In this document: positions 11,584 through 22,682 of the stretch, piece after piece
Layout: each line of letters opens with the position of its first letter
Position numbering within the stretch: the first letter of the stretch is position 1
Assembly: GCA_022813625.1 (NCBI GenBank)
Contig: JAKLMB010000001.1
Coordinates: 1,922,001-1,986,000, forward strand
Direction: 5' to 3'
Source: Aaosphaeria pasadenensis
Lineage: Eukaryota; Ascomycota; Dothideomycetes; Pleosporales
Length of the DNA: 64,000 nucleotides
Translations under genes and position numbers: made by a program
The notes under the pieces: generated by a model
The model's database searches: none
What the model was told of the DNA's origin: nothing
The model's input: the letters and a program-made list of their open reading frames with translations, nothing else

Positions 11584-13864
11584 ATGGAAAGATGGGTGCC
11601 TCCGACCGTCCAGCTCGACGCCCGATCGCATTTCAATATGACTCTCAACGTATCGGCCGTTCGTGAGGTTCCCTGGACAGCATCGAACGGAACCCGAGCT
11701 CTCATCGCCAACCTTCAACTACAACAGGTGCAGACATTGCGGACGATGCATTTGACTTTGGGGGCTTTCAGTCTGGCTTTGGCGCTCTTGACGGTCCATC
11801 GTATCATCTCAGACGCGAGGAGGGTGGCAGCAGTGCAGGTTTCGCAGAAGAAACAGTGAGTATAGCTATTGAAAGTGCGAGGACTGAACATTGACAATTA
11901 CACAGACGCTTCGGCCTCCTCCAGTGCGTTCATCCCGCAGAGACATTCCCACTCGTACTGGCTTGCGGTGCGGTTATACAACAAACTATTTTCGTATCAG
12001 TGCAGAGCACATCCCTTCGTAGTGTATTATCTAACAATTGTCGTGGTTTGGCCATGATCACATTTCCAGGTATGTTCATGATTTTGACATCTCCATAGGA
12101 TAGAGTCTGACAAGCAGCAGCAATTTTCCTTACAGGATACGTAACGCTAGTATTTGGATTCGAGATGACAATACGGGCCTTCAAGTACGAGCGATTCGCA
12201 CCGAGAGGAAAGTGGAACACGAGCATCTGCATCGGCATAATTTCCTTCCTCCTCCTCCTGACCTGGACGCCCACCGTTATCTGGCCAATGTTCAACCGGT
12301 GTTTTGGCAGCCTCGTCTGGTTTCCCGTTCGTTATGAGCTTATTGCTATTTGCATCCTCAGCATCCTCGTCTTCTTCTTCCTTCTTCTCGCGGCATTGAT
12401 CAGCATTCAGTTGATGCGAACCACCAAGATCGACCCGAACGAGCGAATCGCAGCGTCGAGGATGTGCTACTACCTGTTGATCAGCACACTCATCTACGTG
12501 AGTACCTTGCAAGAGCCTTTCAAAATGCCCAGTAGCTAATACAAGAACAGACACTCGTGATTCCCGTACAGATCCAGGCCCACCGAAAGGACTTCTTTAA
12601 TGCCCTCGCCACTTCGCGTATTGCTGAGATCGCTCTCTTCACCTCCGGCATTTTCTTTGCCTTCTTCCATCTCTTCCTCCGCGTAAACGCCACTCGCATG
12701 GTCATCAAGCCCATGAAGGATGAAGGTGATTCTTCTCTGCCTGCCGCAAAGCGACCAAAGATTCGATTTTTCGGCCCAAGCGATCTGGAGATGAACATCA
12801 GTGGACCTCTGGCTCTCCAGGGTGGACAAAGGCCCGACAGCCGACAGGGCTTGATTGACGTTGGCCCTGAGAAGAACCGCTACGAGTTTGACCCCGAATA
12901 CTTCAACCGACCAGAACGACCACTGACCCCTGGGTCAATGAAGTCCCTAGGACCAGTCGACCCAACCAAATGGCCACTTCCCCCGGACCCAGTCCAGACC
13001 AGCTATTTCAACGAGCCTAAAGACGGCACAGAGGGACTTCACAAGCGCAGCAAGTCCTCGTATTCACTGTTCCCCACTCGCGCGGAAGAGATTCCACGAC
13101 TACCTGCGACAGTCTACTCACCCGAGAAGCCCACAGCAGACAGCAGAATATCCAAGCTCGCACTCCGACGCCAGACACGACGAAGCTCCCTCGGCGGCAA
13201 GTCCGTCACAGACGTCACTGAATGCTTCAGGAACCTCACCAAGCCGGCACCGCTATTCGCAAAGAGCCATCGTCGAGACATGAGCACTGACAGCAGCGCA
13301 ACGGTACAAATCGGACTTCGTTTCTCGGTTGCACCGGCAACACTTCTTGCTGCTAAGTGTACCACGGCCACGCGTGAACAGCTGCAGCCATCGATGCCAA
13401 TCCTCCGAAGAGACAATTCTGACTCCAGCAACGAGAGCCTAGGTCTCCCGATCCAGTCTCCCTCCAGCCGGGACTCGTCTTCAACCAGCATTTCTGACGG
13501 AGCCAGCGTCTCTGCCTTCCCCCAACCTCCAGCACCAGTAGTAGCATCACCCACCAAGACGCCACCGTTCCCCAAAGATAGCAGCGCGTACCTCCAGCAA
13601 CAGCGCGAGAAGGTGCTCCCACCAACCCCCAAAGCCTTCTCATCCGCGATGCCTACGCCACCACCCGCGACCGCGCAACCCAGCGCCGTCGCTGCATTGA
13701 GCGGCCTGAGGATGAACCCCGTCTCGCCCACCTCGCCCGCCGGCATGAACCGATCCACAACTCGATCCCCAACCCGATCCCCAACAACACGGTCACCAAC
13801 CGCGAGGATCCCGCTCGGAGAGGGAACAATGGCAAGGAGTCCACCACCCAACGGCTGGATATAA
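11584..13864 (+). CDS. Fungal 7-TM receptor-like membrane protein with long disordered tail
   Basis: Four exons (11584-11855, 11906-12069, 12136-12497, 12551-13864) join in phase to 703 residues. The ATG at 11584 (MERWVPP) is chosen as the first true ATG in the frame. The luminal or outer N-terminus has NMTLNVS and SNGT sequons. About seven hydrophobic segments follow, from the one around residue 60 (LGAFSLALALLTV) through QRFGLLQCVHPAETFPL, the segment starting TSICIGIISFLLLL, one rich in I, L and F and the last ending FFAFFHLFLRVNAT. The remaining 440 residues are Ser/Pro-rich, with RRSSLGGK and a run of RSPT repeats near the end, which suggests phosphorylation. The layout resembles a G-protein-coupled receptor, but it lacks the CFEM domain of Pth11 types and I cannot assign a ligand or class. 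Confidence 0.8.
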
Positions 13865-14799
13865 ACCCCTCGCCATCTTCCTTTCCTTCCTTCCCTCTTT
13901 CCGCACGACACATCGACTTGTAGATTGCTTTTGATTCCCAACCTCCCCCCCCATTGTACGATAGGCGTTTCTTCTCACTCACTCACTCACCACATTTTCT
14001 CTTCCATCATTTTCTTAACCCCCATTTTAACGCACCGAGATTCACTTCTCGGTCGCTCTCGCCGCGCACTTTGTTTCGGGAAAGACCAGGGGTCTCCACA
14101 GGGGGGGCCAAAGGGGAACAAGGGGGTTATCCATTTTCTGAGGCGTTCCGATGTTTCACATTTTCTTTCCCCTTCTTTGGTTCTTAAACTATTCACGTAC
14201 CCTACGCCAGCCAGACAGAATCACTCATGCTTACACACATGTAAAGACCCCCTTATTATCCCATCACACCCCATCGCTCCGCATCTATAGCTACGATAAC
14301 ACAAACCCCCCCGCAATGAAAGACAATGCATTTGAAGTCATATTGAGTTAGCGTTCGATGATCTACCTTCCCGTTCTGTGTCTTTTGTTCTTCTGTGTTC
14401 AATTATGTATGACGCAAGTCAAGCAAGCTTTGATTTCTGACTCCTCTCGTTATAACATTTCACGTTCAACGTCAACGCAAGCGTCGACGGTAACAATATC
14501 TCTCATAATAAATACCTCATCTCGTTCTCGTCATGTTAATCCCTATGAATCGTACCTGACCTTACCTTACTTATCTACGAAAGAATGAAGGCCGATGAGG
14601 AGGAGATGCGTAGTTAGAAAGTAAAACCCAACCCACAGCACCTTTCTTTCCATGCCTGTGCCAAGTATCAGGTACACCCGTCTCCAACACGCTCATAATG
14701 AAAATGAGAAAAAGTGCAAGGTCGCAACTATACCATCACTAGATAGACGAAGAACAGAAGCCCCTTTCTGTTCACATTACCACGGGAAGTGATGTATCA
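13865..14799. other. Intergenic, 3' region of the 7-TM gene
   Basis: Pyrimidine-rich sequence follows the stop codon, with a short ACTC tandem run near 13977-13991 and G-runs at 14101-14126. No supported gene. Confidence 0.5.
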
Positions 14800-15297
14800 T
14801 TAACGATCGTACTTACGGCGCACCCAATGTGTTGGGAGAAGTGCAACATGGGTATGACTATACATAGCAGCCAGTCTACAGGCGAAATTCACGCACCCTC
14901 GATACGTTCGAGCGGGACAGTAGTTTTGGCCTAAGGCATCGACGCGTTGGCGAATAAGTGGCAACGACGCGTGGTCGGATGGTCTTTCCGGTGCGGAGAA
15001 AGGGTCCTGGCGAATTTCCACCCGTTCGTTCGTGTGTGAGGTTGCGGGGGAGACGATGGTGACGAGGTGGGGAGGTGGCTGGGCTGGGTCGATGAGACAG
15101 ACGGCCGTTGACATGGGGTACAGTGCCGTGGGATTGTCGAGTGGGAGCGTGGGGGGAGAAGACGGTTGAGGGTATGTAGGGGGTATTGTGCTCTTCAGGA
15201 GGAGGTGTTTGGGTTGTGATATCTCTGCCGTGTTGCTGGTATATTGAGTCATGGATTCGTGAGTGCATGTCTGTGCTACGATCACATTTGATATCAT
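14800..15297 (-). CDS. Unsupported open frame, 165 codons
   Basis: This is an uninterrupted minus-strand frame between the 7-TM gene and the permease. The encoded sequence is rich in Pro, Thr and His, with no signal peptide, domain or repeat that I recognise. It overlaps a second open frame of similar length, which argues that low stop density and not coding pressure explains it. I list it because of its length only. Confidence 0.15.
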   Translation of the reverse strand: MISNVIVAQTCTHESMTQYTSNTAEISQPKHLLLKSTIPPTYPQPSSPPTLPLDNPTALYPMSTAVCLIDPAQPPPHLVTIVSPATSHTNERVEIRQDPFSAPERPSDHASLPLIRQRVDALGQNYCPARTYRGCVNFACRLAAMYSHTHVALLPTHWVRRKYDR

Positions 15298-15464
15298 TAA
15301 GTGCTCAAGTTCACTAGAATTCGAGAAATGAGTAAAAAGAGCAGGACTCTCATGAGCGTCGTATATCTACATTCAAGGTACAACATTCACTTTTTTTTCT
15401 CTTCTTCCCATGTCTGATTATGTCGTTAAACCCCTTCTCATCTCATCTCATTACATTTCCACCG

Positions 15465-17357
15465 TTATGAAGCCGAAGTCCATCTTTTCCAAAACCTCCA
15501 CCCGTACCCGCCATCACCCTCATGACCTCCAATCTGCCGGAACCGGCCCTTCTCTTTGTTTCGTCTGCGGCCTACCCAGCCGAACCAAATTGCCAGGCCG
15601 ACGACCATGAAGGCGAGGACAAGGAGTGTTTGTACTGGTTCTGCGAAGACGGCACGTGAGAGGAGGAAGAGGGACACGCAGCAGAAGATAATGGGTGTCG
15701 TTATCCAGGTCTTGTAGGGCCGCTCTAGATCGGGCTCCTTGACGCGGAGGATGATGAGGCCGAGGACTGTGAGGAAGTAGAAGGAATATCCTGCAACGCC
15801 GTAGAAGGTGACGAGGGTGTCGAATGTGCCGACGAAGATATAAAATGCGGTAAGAAGGGCGTTCAGAGCCATGGCGGCTATAGGCGTGAAGAAGAACCCG
15901 GCGTCTGCGTCTGCAAAGAAGTCGATGAATAATGTGGTTATCTTAGACTTCGAGGGATTCGCGTTCAACGTGTGGAGTCGAATGGCGCGATGTGATTTCC
16001 CCAATCCTATGGAGCCGAACAGCGAGGGGAGATATCCTTCCTTTCCTGCTGCGTAGACTAAGCGTCCGCTCGTAAATGTCGTGGCATTCAAAGCGCCAAA
16101 ACACGATCCAGATACAAATAGGGCGAGAACGATCGACCCAACTGGTCCGAACACCTCTTTTCCAAAAGCTACTGCAATAGTGTTGCTGGACTCGATCACC
16201 GAGATTGGTAGGACCAGGAAGTAGGATACGTTGGCGAGCAGGTAGCATGCGATGACGATGGGGAGCGAAGTATGAATGACGCGTGGGAGATCTCGAGTCG
16301 GGTTCTTGAACTCGCCTGTGACATAGTTGACGTTGTCCCATCCATCGAATGCCCACAATCCAGAGTAAAGCGCTACTGCCCAGTTGGAGATGTTTGTGCT
16401 TGTGTTGTCGAACCAACCGTTCTTTTTCCAGTCGTCACTCGCGTCTCCTGAGTAAGAATATCCGGTGATCGCAACCACGATTCCAATGACCGTCACTCCA
16501 AGGAGGGCGACAAATTTCAAAAACATAAAGACATCCGCGCTTCGTGTGCCGAGCTTGGTGGAAATGCAGTTCAGCAGCGTCACCAGAACCAGTCCGGCCA
16601 GAGCAACACCTTTGTTCAGCCAACTGCTGGCATCTGCAGCATCTGCGCCGATCACTACTCGGACAAGATACTCGCCGAAAATGATGGCAATAATGGCGGC
16701 CGAACCGGGTTTGAGAACCATCACAGCGCACCAGGTGAACAGGAATCCCGCCCATTCTCCGAATATCTTTGAGAGGTAAACTTGGGCGCCGCCGTTCAAA
16801 GGGATCGCTCCACCGAGCTCTGCGTAGCTCGCTGCACCCGTCCACGCCAAAATTCCAGCAACCGCCCAAATTATGAGCGACGCACCAGGCGAGCCAGCAT
16901 TGCGATTCACTTGTGACGGAGAAGAGAATATCCCACTTCCAATTATGAGTCCAACAACCAAAGACAGACCATTGAGATATGTCAAGCTCTTATTCTTCTC
17001 TAATGATCCCCCGTTGAGCGCATTCGATGGATCTAGGGCAGGATTCGACGGCGCACCAAGCGCTGTATATCCTTGTGATGTGCTGGAGAGTGGGAAAAGA
17101 TTGGGCGCAAAATCGAATGCTGAAGATACGCTGTATGATCGATTATGTCGTGGGCGGCTATCGTCGCCATGGCCGGCGGGATTCAGTTCGGAAAGGGGAT
17201 CTTCATCGTCGAAGGACAAGCGCCGCGAGGAAGCCGGACCGGACTCTGAAGATGATATGGAAGTTCGCTGAGAGGGGTGCGACGAGGAGGCCAGCGAAGC
17301 CAGTTCGAGAGAGTCGCGTGTCGGGGGTTGTGAGATTTGTGAATAGCGACCGGCCAT
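15465..17357 (-). CDS. Amino-acid permease, LAT/Mup1-like (APC superfamily)
   Basis: A single exon of 630 residues starting MAGRYSQISQ. The first 120 residues are Ser-rich, hydrophilic and probably cytoplasmic. From residue about 125 the sequence has LNGLSLVVGLIIGSGIFSSP, the first transmembrane helix with the GSGIF substrate-binding bend of the APC superfamily. About 12 hydrophobic segments follow, with ASYAELGGAIPLNGGAQVYL and WAFDGWDNVNYVTGEFKNP as the characteristic loops of the L-type and fungal Mup1 branch. It should import amino acids by a proton-coupled or exchange mechanism at the plasma or vacuolar membrane. Methionine is the substrate for yeast Mup1, but the substrate here is not readable from sequence. 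The Ser-rich N-terminus is a likely site for phosphorylation and ubiquitin-driven turnover. Confidence 0.9.
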   Translation of the reverse strand: MAGRYSQISQPPTRDSLELASLASSSHPSQRTSISSSESGPASSRRLSFDDEDPLSELNPAGHGDDSRPRHNRSYSVSSAFDFAPNLFPLSSTSQGYTALGAPSNPALDPSNALNGGSLEKNKSLTYLNGLSLVVGLIIGSGIFSSPSQVNRNAGSPGASLIIWAVAGILAWTGAASYAELGGAIPLNGGAQVYLSKIFGEWAGFLFTWCAVMVLKPGSAAIIAIIFGEYLVRVVIGADAADASSWLNKGVALAGLVLVTLLNCISTKLGTRSADVFMFLKFVALLGVTVIGIVVAITGYSYSGDASDDWKKNGWFDNTSTNISNWAVALYSGLWAFDGWDNVNYVTGEFKNPTRDLPRVIHTSLPIVIACYLLANVSYFLVLPISVIESSNTIAVAFGKEVFGPVGSIVLALFVSGSCFGALNATTFTSGRLVYAAGKEGYLPSLFGSIGLGKSHRAIRLHTLNANPSKSKITTLFIDFFADADAGFFFTPIAAMALNALLTAFYIFVGTFDTLVTFYGVAGYSFYFLTVLGLIILRVKEPDLERPYKTWITTPIIFCCVSLFLLSRAVFAEPVQTLLVLAFMVVGLAIWFGWVGRRRNKEKGRFRQIGGHEGDGGYGWRFWKRWTSAS

Positions 17358-17774
17358 GCTGCGCGCGGGAAGGATAAGCTACCTAGTTTGTGCTTCTGAA
17401 CAGGCCATGAACTTGTCGGAGTTATTTTCAACGGATAGTCTTTGTACGTGAATGTGTATGTGTGTGAATGGAAATAAGGGGCACCACCGCAACGTGCCCC
17501 TTTATTGTGTGGATAAAAGAATGGTAGCGGTGAATGGATGGTGAAGAAACGGAATTGGACCTGCTGCGACGTCAAAGATCCCTACGCCGTAGATGAGACT
17601 AGTGCCCGCCCGCATTTCGACGTCCGAGCTCCTTAAGACTTAGGCTTTAATTAGACGAAAATCATAGGCCCGCCGTTGAAGCTTGATCTGATCTGATCTC
17701 TCTAACGAATTCCTGTCGAAAATTGCAACCCATGACATGAGGTTTGAACCGCCCTTCGTCTGCCATTGAGCGAC
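17358..17774. other. Divergent promoter, permease and LeuRS
   Basis: The 417 nt separates the two start codons. A short GATCT direct repeat lies near 17684-17701. I see no clear factor site. Confidence 0.5.
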
Positions 17775-20700
17775 ATGCCTTTCGCCCAGGCAATGCGAAG
17801 CCTTCATGCTCACCCTCTAGGCTGGAGGTGCGCTGCCCGCCACCTCTACTCCGTGCAGAGACGCGCCTCCTCCAAAGTCTCCACCTCCACTGAACGTGAT
17901 AAGCAAGTCGACCTTCCAGGATTGGATTCCAAATGGCGATTAAGATGGAGGGGCCTTGAAGATACAAAGGAAACCGGTACATATAATGATGTCCACACAG
18001 AGCGGAAGAAGTCATTTGTGCTGCCTATGTTCCCCTACCCGTCTGGTACTCTGCACCTTGGACACCTCCGCGTCTATACAATCTCCGATGTGCTCGCGCG
18101 ATTCAAGCGAATGAATGGCTATGATGTAATACACCCGATCGGATGGGATGCTTTTGGTCTGCCGGCAGAAAATGCTGCATTGGAAAGAGGAGTCCATCCG
18201 GAAAAATGGACACTACAGAATATCGAGGCGATGAAGAAGCAGATAGAAGTTATGGGCGGACGCTGGGATTGGGATCGAGTTCGTCCTTCGACCGCTATAG
18301 AACAATATATTCATTTTGCTAAGACAAGAGTAGGAGTTCCGTACATGCGATCCTGAATTCTATAAGCAAACGCAGCGCATTTTCCTGATGCTCCATAAAG
18401 CTGGTCTTGCCTACCAAGCCGAATCCCTTGTGAACTACGACCCCGTTGATAAAACCGTCCTCGCAAACGAACAAGTAGATGCCAATGGTTGCTCTTGGAG
18501 ATCTGGTGCACAGGTACAGAAGGTTATGCTCAGACAATGGTTTCTGAAGATCAAGGACTTTCAAGAGCCTCTTTTAGAAGACCTTGTCGAGCTTGAAAAA
18601 GACGGCAGGTGGCCAGAAAGAGTTCTTGCTATGCAGAAGAATTGGCTGGGCCGGTCATACGGGACCAAGCTACGTTTTGATATCCAAGGAGCTGGGTCGT
18701 CCATCCAATTCGAGCCCGTCGATGTCTTTACCACCAGAGCAGACACCATCTTTGGCGTTCAGTACATTGCACTGGCGCTAAATCATCCTATCGTTCAAGC
18801 CCTATCGACCGAGAACGAGGCGTTATCAGAATTCATCACGAGTGCCAAGGATCTCCCCGCAGACTCCAAGGCCGGACTCCTATTACCCAATGTTACTGCC
18901 GTTAATCCAATCAACAATGTGCTACGACGACCAGGAAACGAAGTGCCAATTTTTGTCGCACCCTACGTACTCGGCGACTATGGCTCGGGTGCAGTCATGG
19001 GTGTTCCGGGCCACGATGCCAGAGACCATGCATTCTGGCGAGCAAACGTAGCTGAGAAGCCTATCGAGCAAGTAGTCGTCCCAAATCAAGGAACTAAAGC
19101 TCCCGTTCTCGTCGCTGGAACCCCAGAGGATTCTCCATCTCTGGAGCGGGGCTTTGTCTCGGATCACATCCCCCTCTTCGGTGGCCTCAAATCAGAAAAG
19201 GCTGTAGGAGAGTTGGTCAAACATCTTCAAAAGGCAGGGAAAGTTGCCGAAGAGACTGTGAATTGGCGCTTGAGGGATTGGTTGATCAGTCGACAACGAT
19301 ACTGGGGAACTCCGATTCCTATCATTCACTGCCACTCCTGTGGTCCTGTGCCAGTCCCTGACAGCGATTTGCCCGTTAAGCTTCCCGACCTTCCGGACGA
19401 GTACTTCAAAGGAAAGACCGGCAATCCCCTCGCTGAAGATCCCGAGTGGAAGAAGACAAAGTGTCCAGAGTGTGGCTCTCCGGCTGAGCGGGAGACTGAC
19501 ACGATGGATACCTTCATGGACTCGTCTTGGTACTTCTTCCGATATCTTGACCCCAATAGCTCTGACATGATCGTACGTCCTGAAATCGCCAACAAGGGGA
19601 TGCCGGTGGATCTATACATTGGAGGTGTTGAGCATGCGATTCTCCACCTGCTATATTCCCGGTTTATTTCGAAGTTCCTCGCTAGCACGGAGGTTTGGCC
19701 TGAAGGCCATCTGTGCAAAGGCGAACCATTCCACCGTCTAATCACCCAGGGCATGGTACACGGTAAAACATATTGCGATCCCCACAATGGCCGATTTCTG
19801 CGACCCGAGGAGGTCGATTTGACAAACCCTTCCGCACCTGTCATCAAAGCGACAGGCGAGACACCCAAAGTGAGCTATGAGAAAATGTCAAAGAGCAAAT
19901 ACAACGGTGTGGATCCAGGAGTCACCATTGCGAGGTACGGCGCCGATGCTACTCGAGCACACATGCTATTTCAAGCACCTGTCAGTGATGTACTTGAATG
20001 GGACGAGTCCAAGATCACTGGTGTTGTACGATGGCTCTCGCGTGTGATAAGATTGTCTAGCAGTCTTTCTTCATCACTCACGCCCATGTCAGCATCTTTT
20101 ACGCCGCCGCCAGCTATTGACATCTCCACACTTGAACTGCTCAAACACCTCCATGAACACGGAGTTCTTGAACCATCAAAAGATCTCATCTCATCCCTCC
20201 ATCCAGACGAACAAGCATTATGGATCAAGATCCACGAAATCATCGCAAGCGTAACAACATCATACTCAGAAACCTACTCCTTAAACACCATCATCAGCGA
20301 CCTCATGACAATGACCAACCTAATCTGGGACACGGAGCGTTCCTCCCCTGCGGCACTCCACCTAAAATACCTCGCAACCTCCCACCTCCTCCGCATGCTC
20401 GCTCCCATCGCCCCCGCCGTCGCTGAAGAAGGCTGGGAGATCCTCCAACGCCACCTCCCAACCTCCCACTCACTCAGCTCCAGCAAAACACCCTCCGTCT
20501 TCGACGCCGGGTTCCCCCGTGCGGATAGGGACATAGCGTCATTGCTCCGACCACGCATAACGTGCGTCTTCCAAGTCGACAGCAAAATCAAATTCAGGAC
20601 CGACATCGAGCAGCCGGAGAGCACGATCCCAGCCACGAGAACTGACCTCCTCGCCAGCAAGATTCTCCCCGAGATCCTCGCCACAGAGTCGGGCAAAGAA

Positions 20701-20952
20701 TGGCTCGCGCCTGAGAAAGGAAAGGTCTGGAAGGCTAGCTGGACTGGCGAACAGCATGAGAAGTTTCCTGGTATCCCTAGCGATTGGAACATCGTCATTG
20801 TGGGCGGTGGAAAGCTTGTGAATTTGATTAGCCCGAATAGAGAGAAGGGGAAGGTTAGGCCTGAGGTTGCGGCTGTCTTGAAGCAGAAGAATGGGTCTGA
20901 GGAAGAGTTGAATGCGAGCTTGAAGCTGAGGGCAGTTGTTGTTGCAAGCTAA
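17775..20952 (+). CDS. NAM2: Leucyl-tRNA synthetase, mitochondrial
   Basis: Two exons (17775-18278 and 18334-20952) give 1040 residues. The 55-nt intron has a GTTCGT donor and a GTAG acceptor; joining restores WDWDREFRTCDPEFYKQTQR. The basic, Ser-rich N-terminus (MPFAQAMRSLHAHPL onward) fits a mitochondrial presequence. The synthetase attaches leucine to mitochondrial tRNA-Leu. GTLHLGH is the class I HIGH motif, EKMSKSKYNG is the KMSKS loop, and the long insert between them with TTRADTIFG and VMGVPGHDARD is the CP1 editing domain with its threonine-rich region and catalytic Asp. CHSC and CPECGSPAER form the zinc-binding insert. In yeast this protein also assists group I intron splicing; that second role is not testable here. 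Confidence 0.95.
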
Positions 20953-21157
20953 ATCCGCATCGGCTGCTTGATCTGGAACGGGTTGCTTTGGTTGCGATGA
21001 TGAATGTACTGCATACTCGCGGGTTGTTCACGTATAGAAGGCTGTCTAGAGGGCAAAGCCCTGTCGCCGTTTCATGTCTACATATATGTACATCTATCTG
21101 TAAAATACATAAGATCTATGACTTTCTACACCCGTATCGTACCAACCTCAAATCTCC

Positions 21158-22290
21158 TCACTTCCTACCCCTAGCCCTCGGCTTCAACTTCAACGCACCA
21201 TCCTCCCCCTTCTCCTTCGCAACCTGCGCCTCAAGCACCCTCGCCAACCCGCCCCCATCCCTCAAAACCCCACCTCTCAAATGCTCCACAACCACCCTCC
21301 CCTTCACAACCGTCTCCTCCACAATCCCCTCCACATGATCCGGGAAAACACGTCCATACCACACGCCCGCCCCCTTCAACGCGTCACCCCCTTCCCACTT
21401 CTCCCCGCCTCCCCACCCCGGAGGAAGGTAAATGATAACGTTCCCAGCGTACTTATGACCCCCAATGTGACTTATAACCGCAACCTCCCCCTCAATCCCC
21501 CTCCTTTCAAACTCCCTCTCAAAATGCGCTTGGAGCACTGGCCCGAGGATCCCACATCTCGCGTCGCGGCCTCCGTGCCCGCAGATCAGCACCGTCGGCG
21601 TCGTGATGTCCTGCGGTGCTGCGGGGAGCGCTTCGGCGAGGGTGGGGTTGCGTGTGAGGTTTGCCTTTTGGTCGGGGGATAACGAGGCATGGGCGGGGTG
21701 GAGGGTTTGGGCTTTCAGGTATGCGGTTGCGAAGGTGGAGAGGGAGGGGGTGTCGTGTGGGATTGAGGGGATGCGTTTGAAGTGTGGGAAGAGGAGGGCG
21801 GTTGTGGTGTTTGGGGGTTGGTGGGTGGTTGGTGGGAGGGAGGATGCGGTTATGGAGACGTTATTGAATGGCTGTGATGTTGGTCAGTTTCTTAAGTATT
21901 AGGTTTTGTGATGTTTGGGAGGGGTAGGAAGGGAGACGTACGTACATCGAATGCTGGTCCTCCTCTTCCTATCAAGCCTTTCATTCCGCGTATGAAGTCT
22001 CCAGACGGCGTCTTTTCGTCTTCTATCCGGGACGACCAGTCTGGTTGGCCGGTGCAGAGCACGACTTGTGAGGAGTACATCGCCATTGTGTGGAGGAGGG
22101 GTGTTTTGGTGTCTAGGGGGAGGTCTTCAGGAAGCGCTGGGGTGGGCTCGCATGCGCAAGTTGGAGATGGACATGATTGCGTGTATGCGATGTGTGGTGT
22201 TGTTGGACTTGATTGACGGTAGGATGGTTTTGTAGAGAATGCACGCGAGGCACGATATGCTGAGCGTGCACTCAGGCGGACTGAAGCCAT
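21158..22290 (-). CDS. AIM32: Aim32-like thioredoxin-fold [2Fe-2S] protein
   Basis: Two exons (22290-21946 and 21871-21158) give 352 residues; the 74-nt intron has a GTACGT donor and a CACAG acceptor. The N-terminus is basic and Ser/Arg/Ala-rich, as expected for mitochondrial import. The C-terminal domain carries LICGHGGRDARCG followed by HIGGH. This matches the C-x8-C then HxGGH pattern that coordinates a [2Fe-2S] cluster with two Cys and two His in the Apd1/Aim32 family. The N-terminal CPSPTCACEP has further cysteines. In yeast, Aim32 acts in the matrix and intermembrane space and affects protein import redox balance. The stop is 205 nt from the LeuRS stop, so the two genes converge. Confidence 0.88.
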
Positions 22291-22682
22291 CGTGGGCGAA
22301 TTGGGGTGTGGTGTTTGCAAATCGCGGGCGATGCAAGATTTGATTGAGGTTGTTGTTGACGTTCGGAAAGGCTTGAGATGATTCGCCCTCTTCGGAACAG
22401 ATTCCGCACACTCGGATTTAAAGATAAGATGCCCGATCTCCGTCAACACAGTTTATATATCAATTCACCGTTACACCAACACTACTCGGTCTTCGGTATA
22501 TTCATTTCAGCGAGAAAACAGCGCTGTAGTAGCAAACTATCATGATTTCCATAGGATGCCATTGATCGCAACATCAAAGATCTAGAGATCGAATCATAGC
22601 AGCGAGAATTACAACGATCTTCAAAACTACAGACAATATATACATCCACTTCCAACCAGTACGACCTCATATTACCCAACTA
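22291..22682. other. Intergenic, 392 nt
   Basis: Promoter side of AIM32 and 3' side of the GH5 gene, both on the minus strand. Nothing recognised. Confidence 0.5.
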
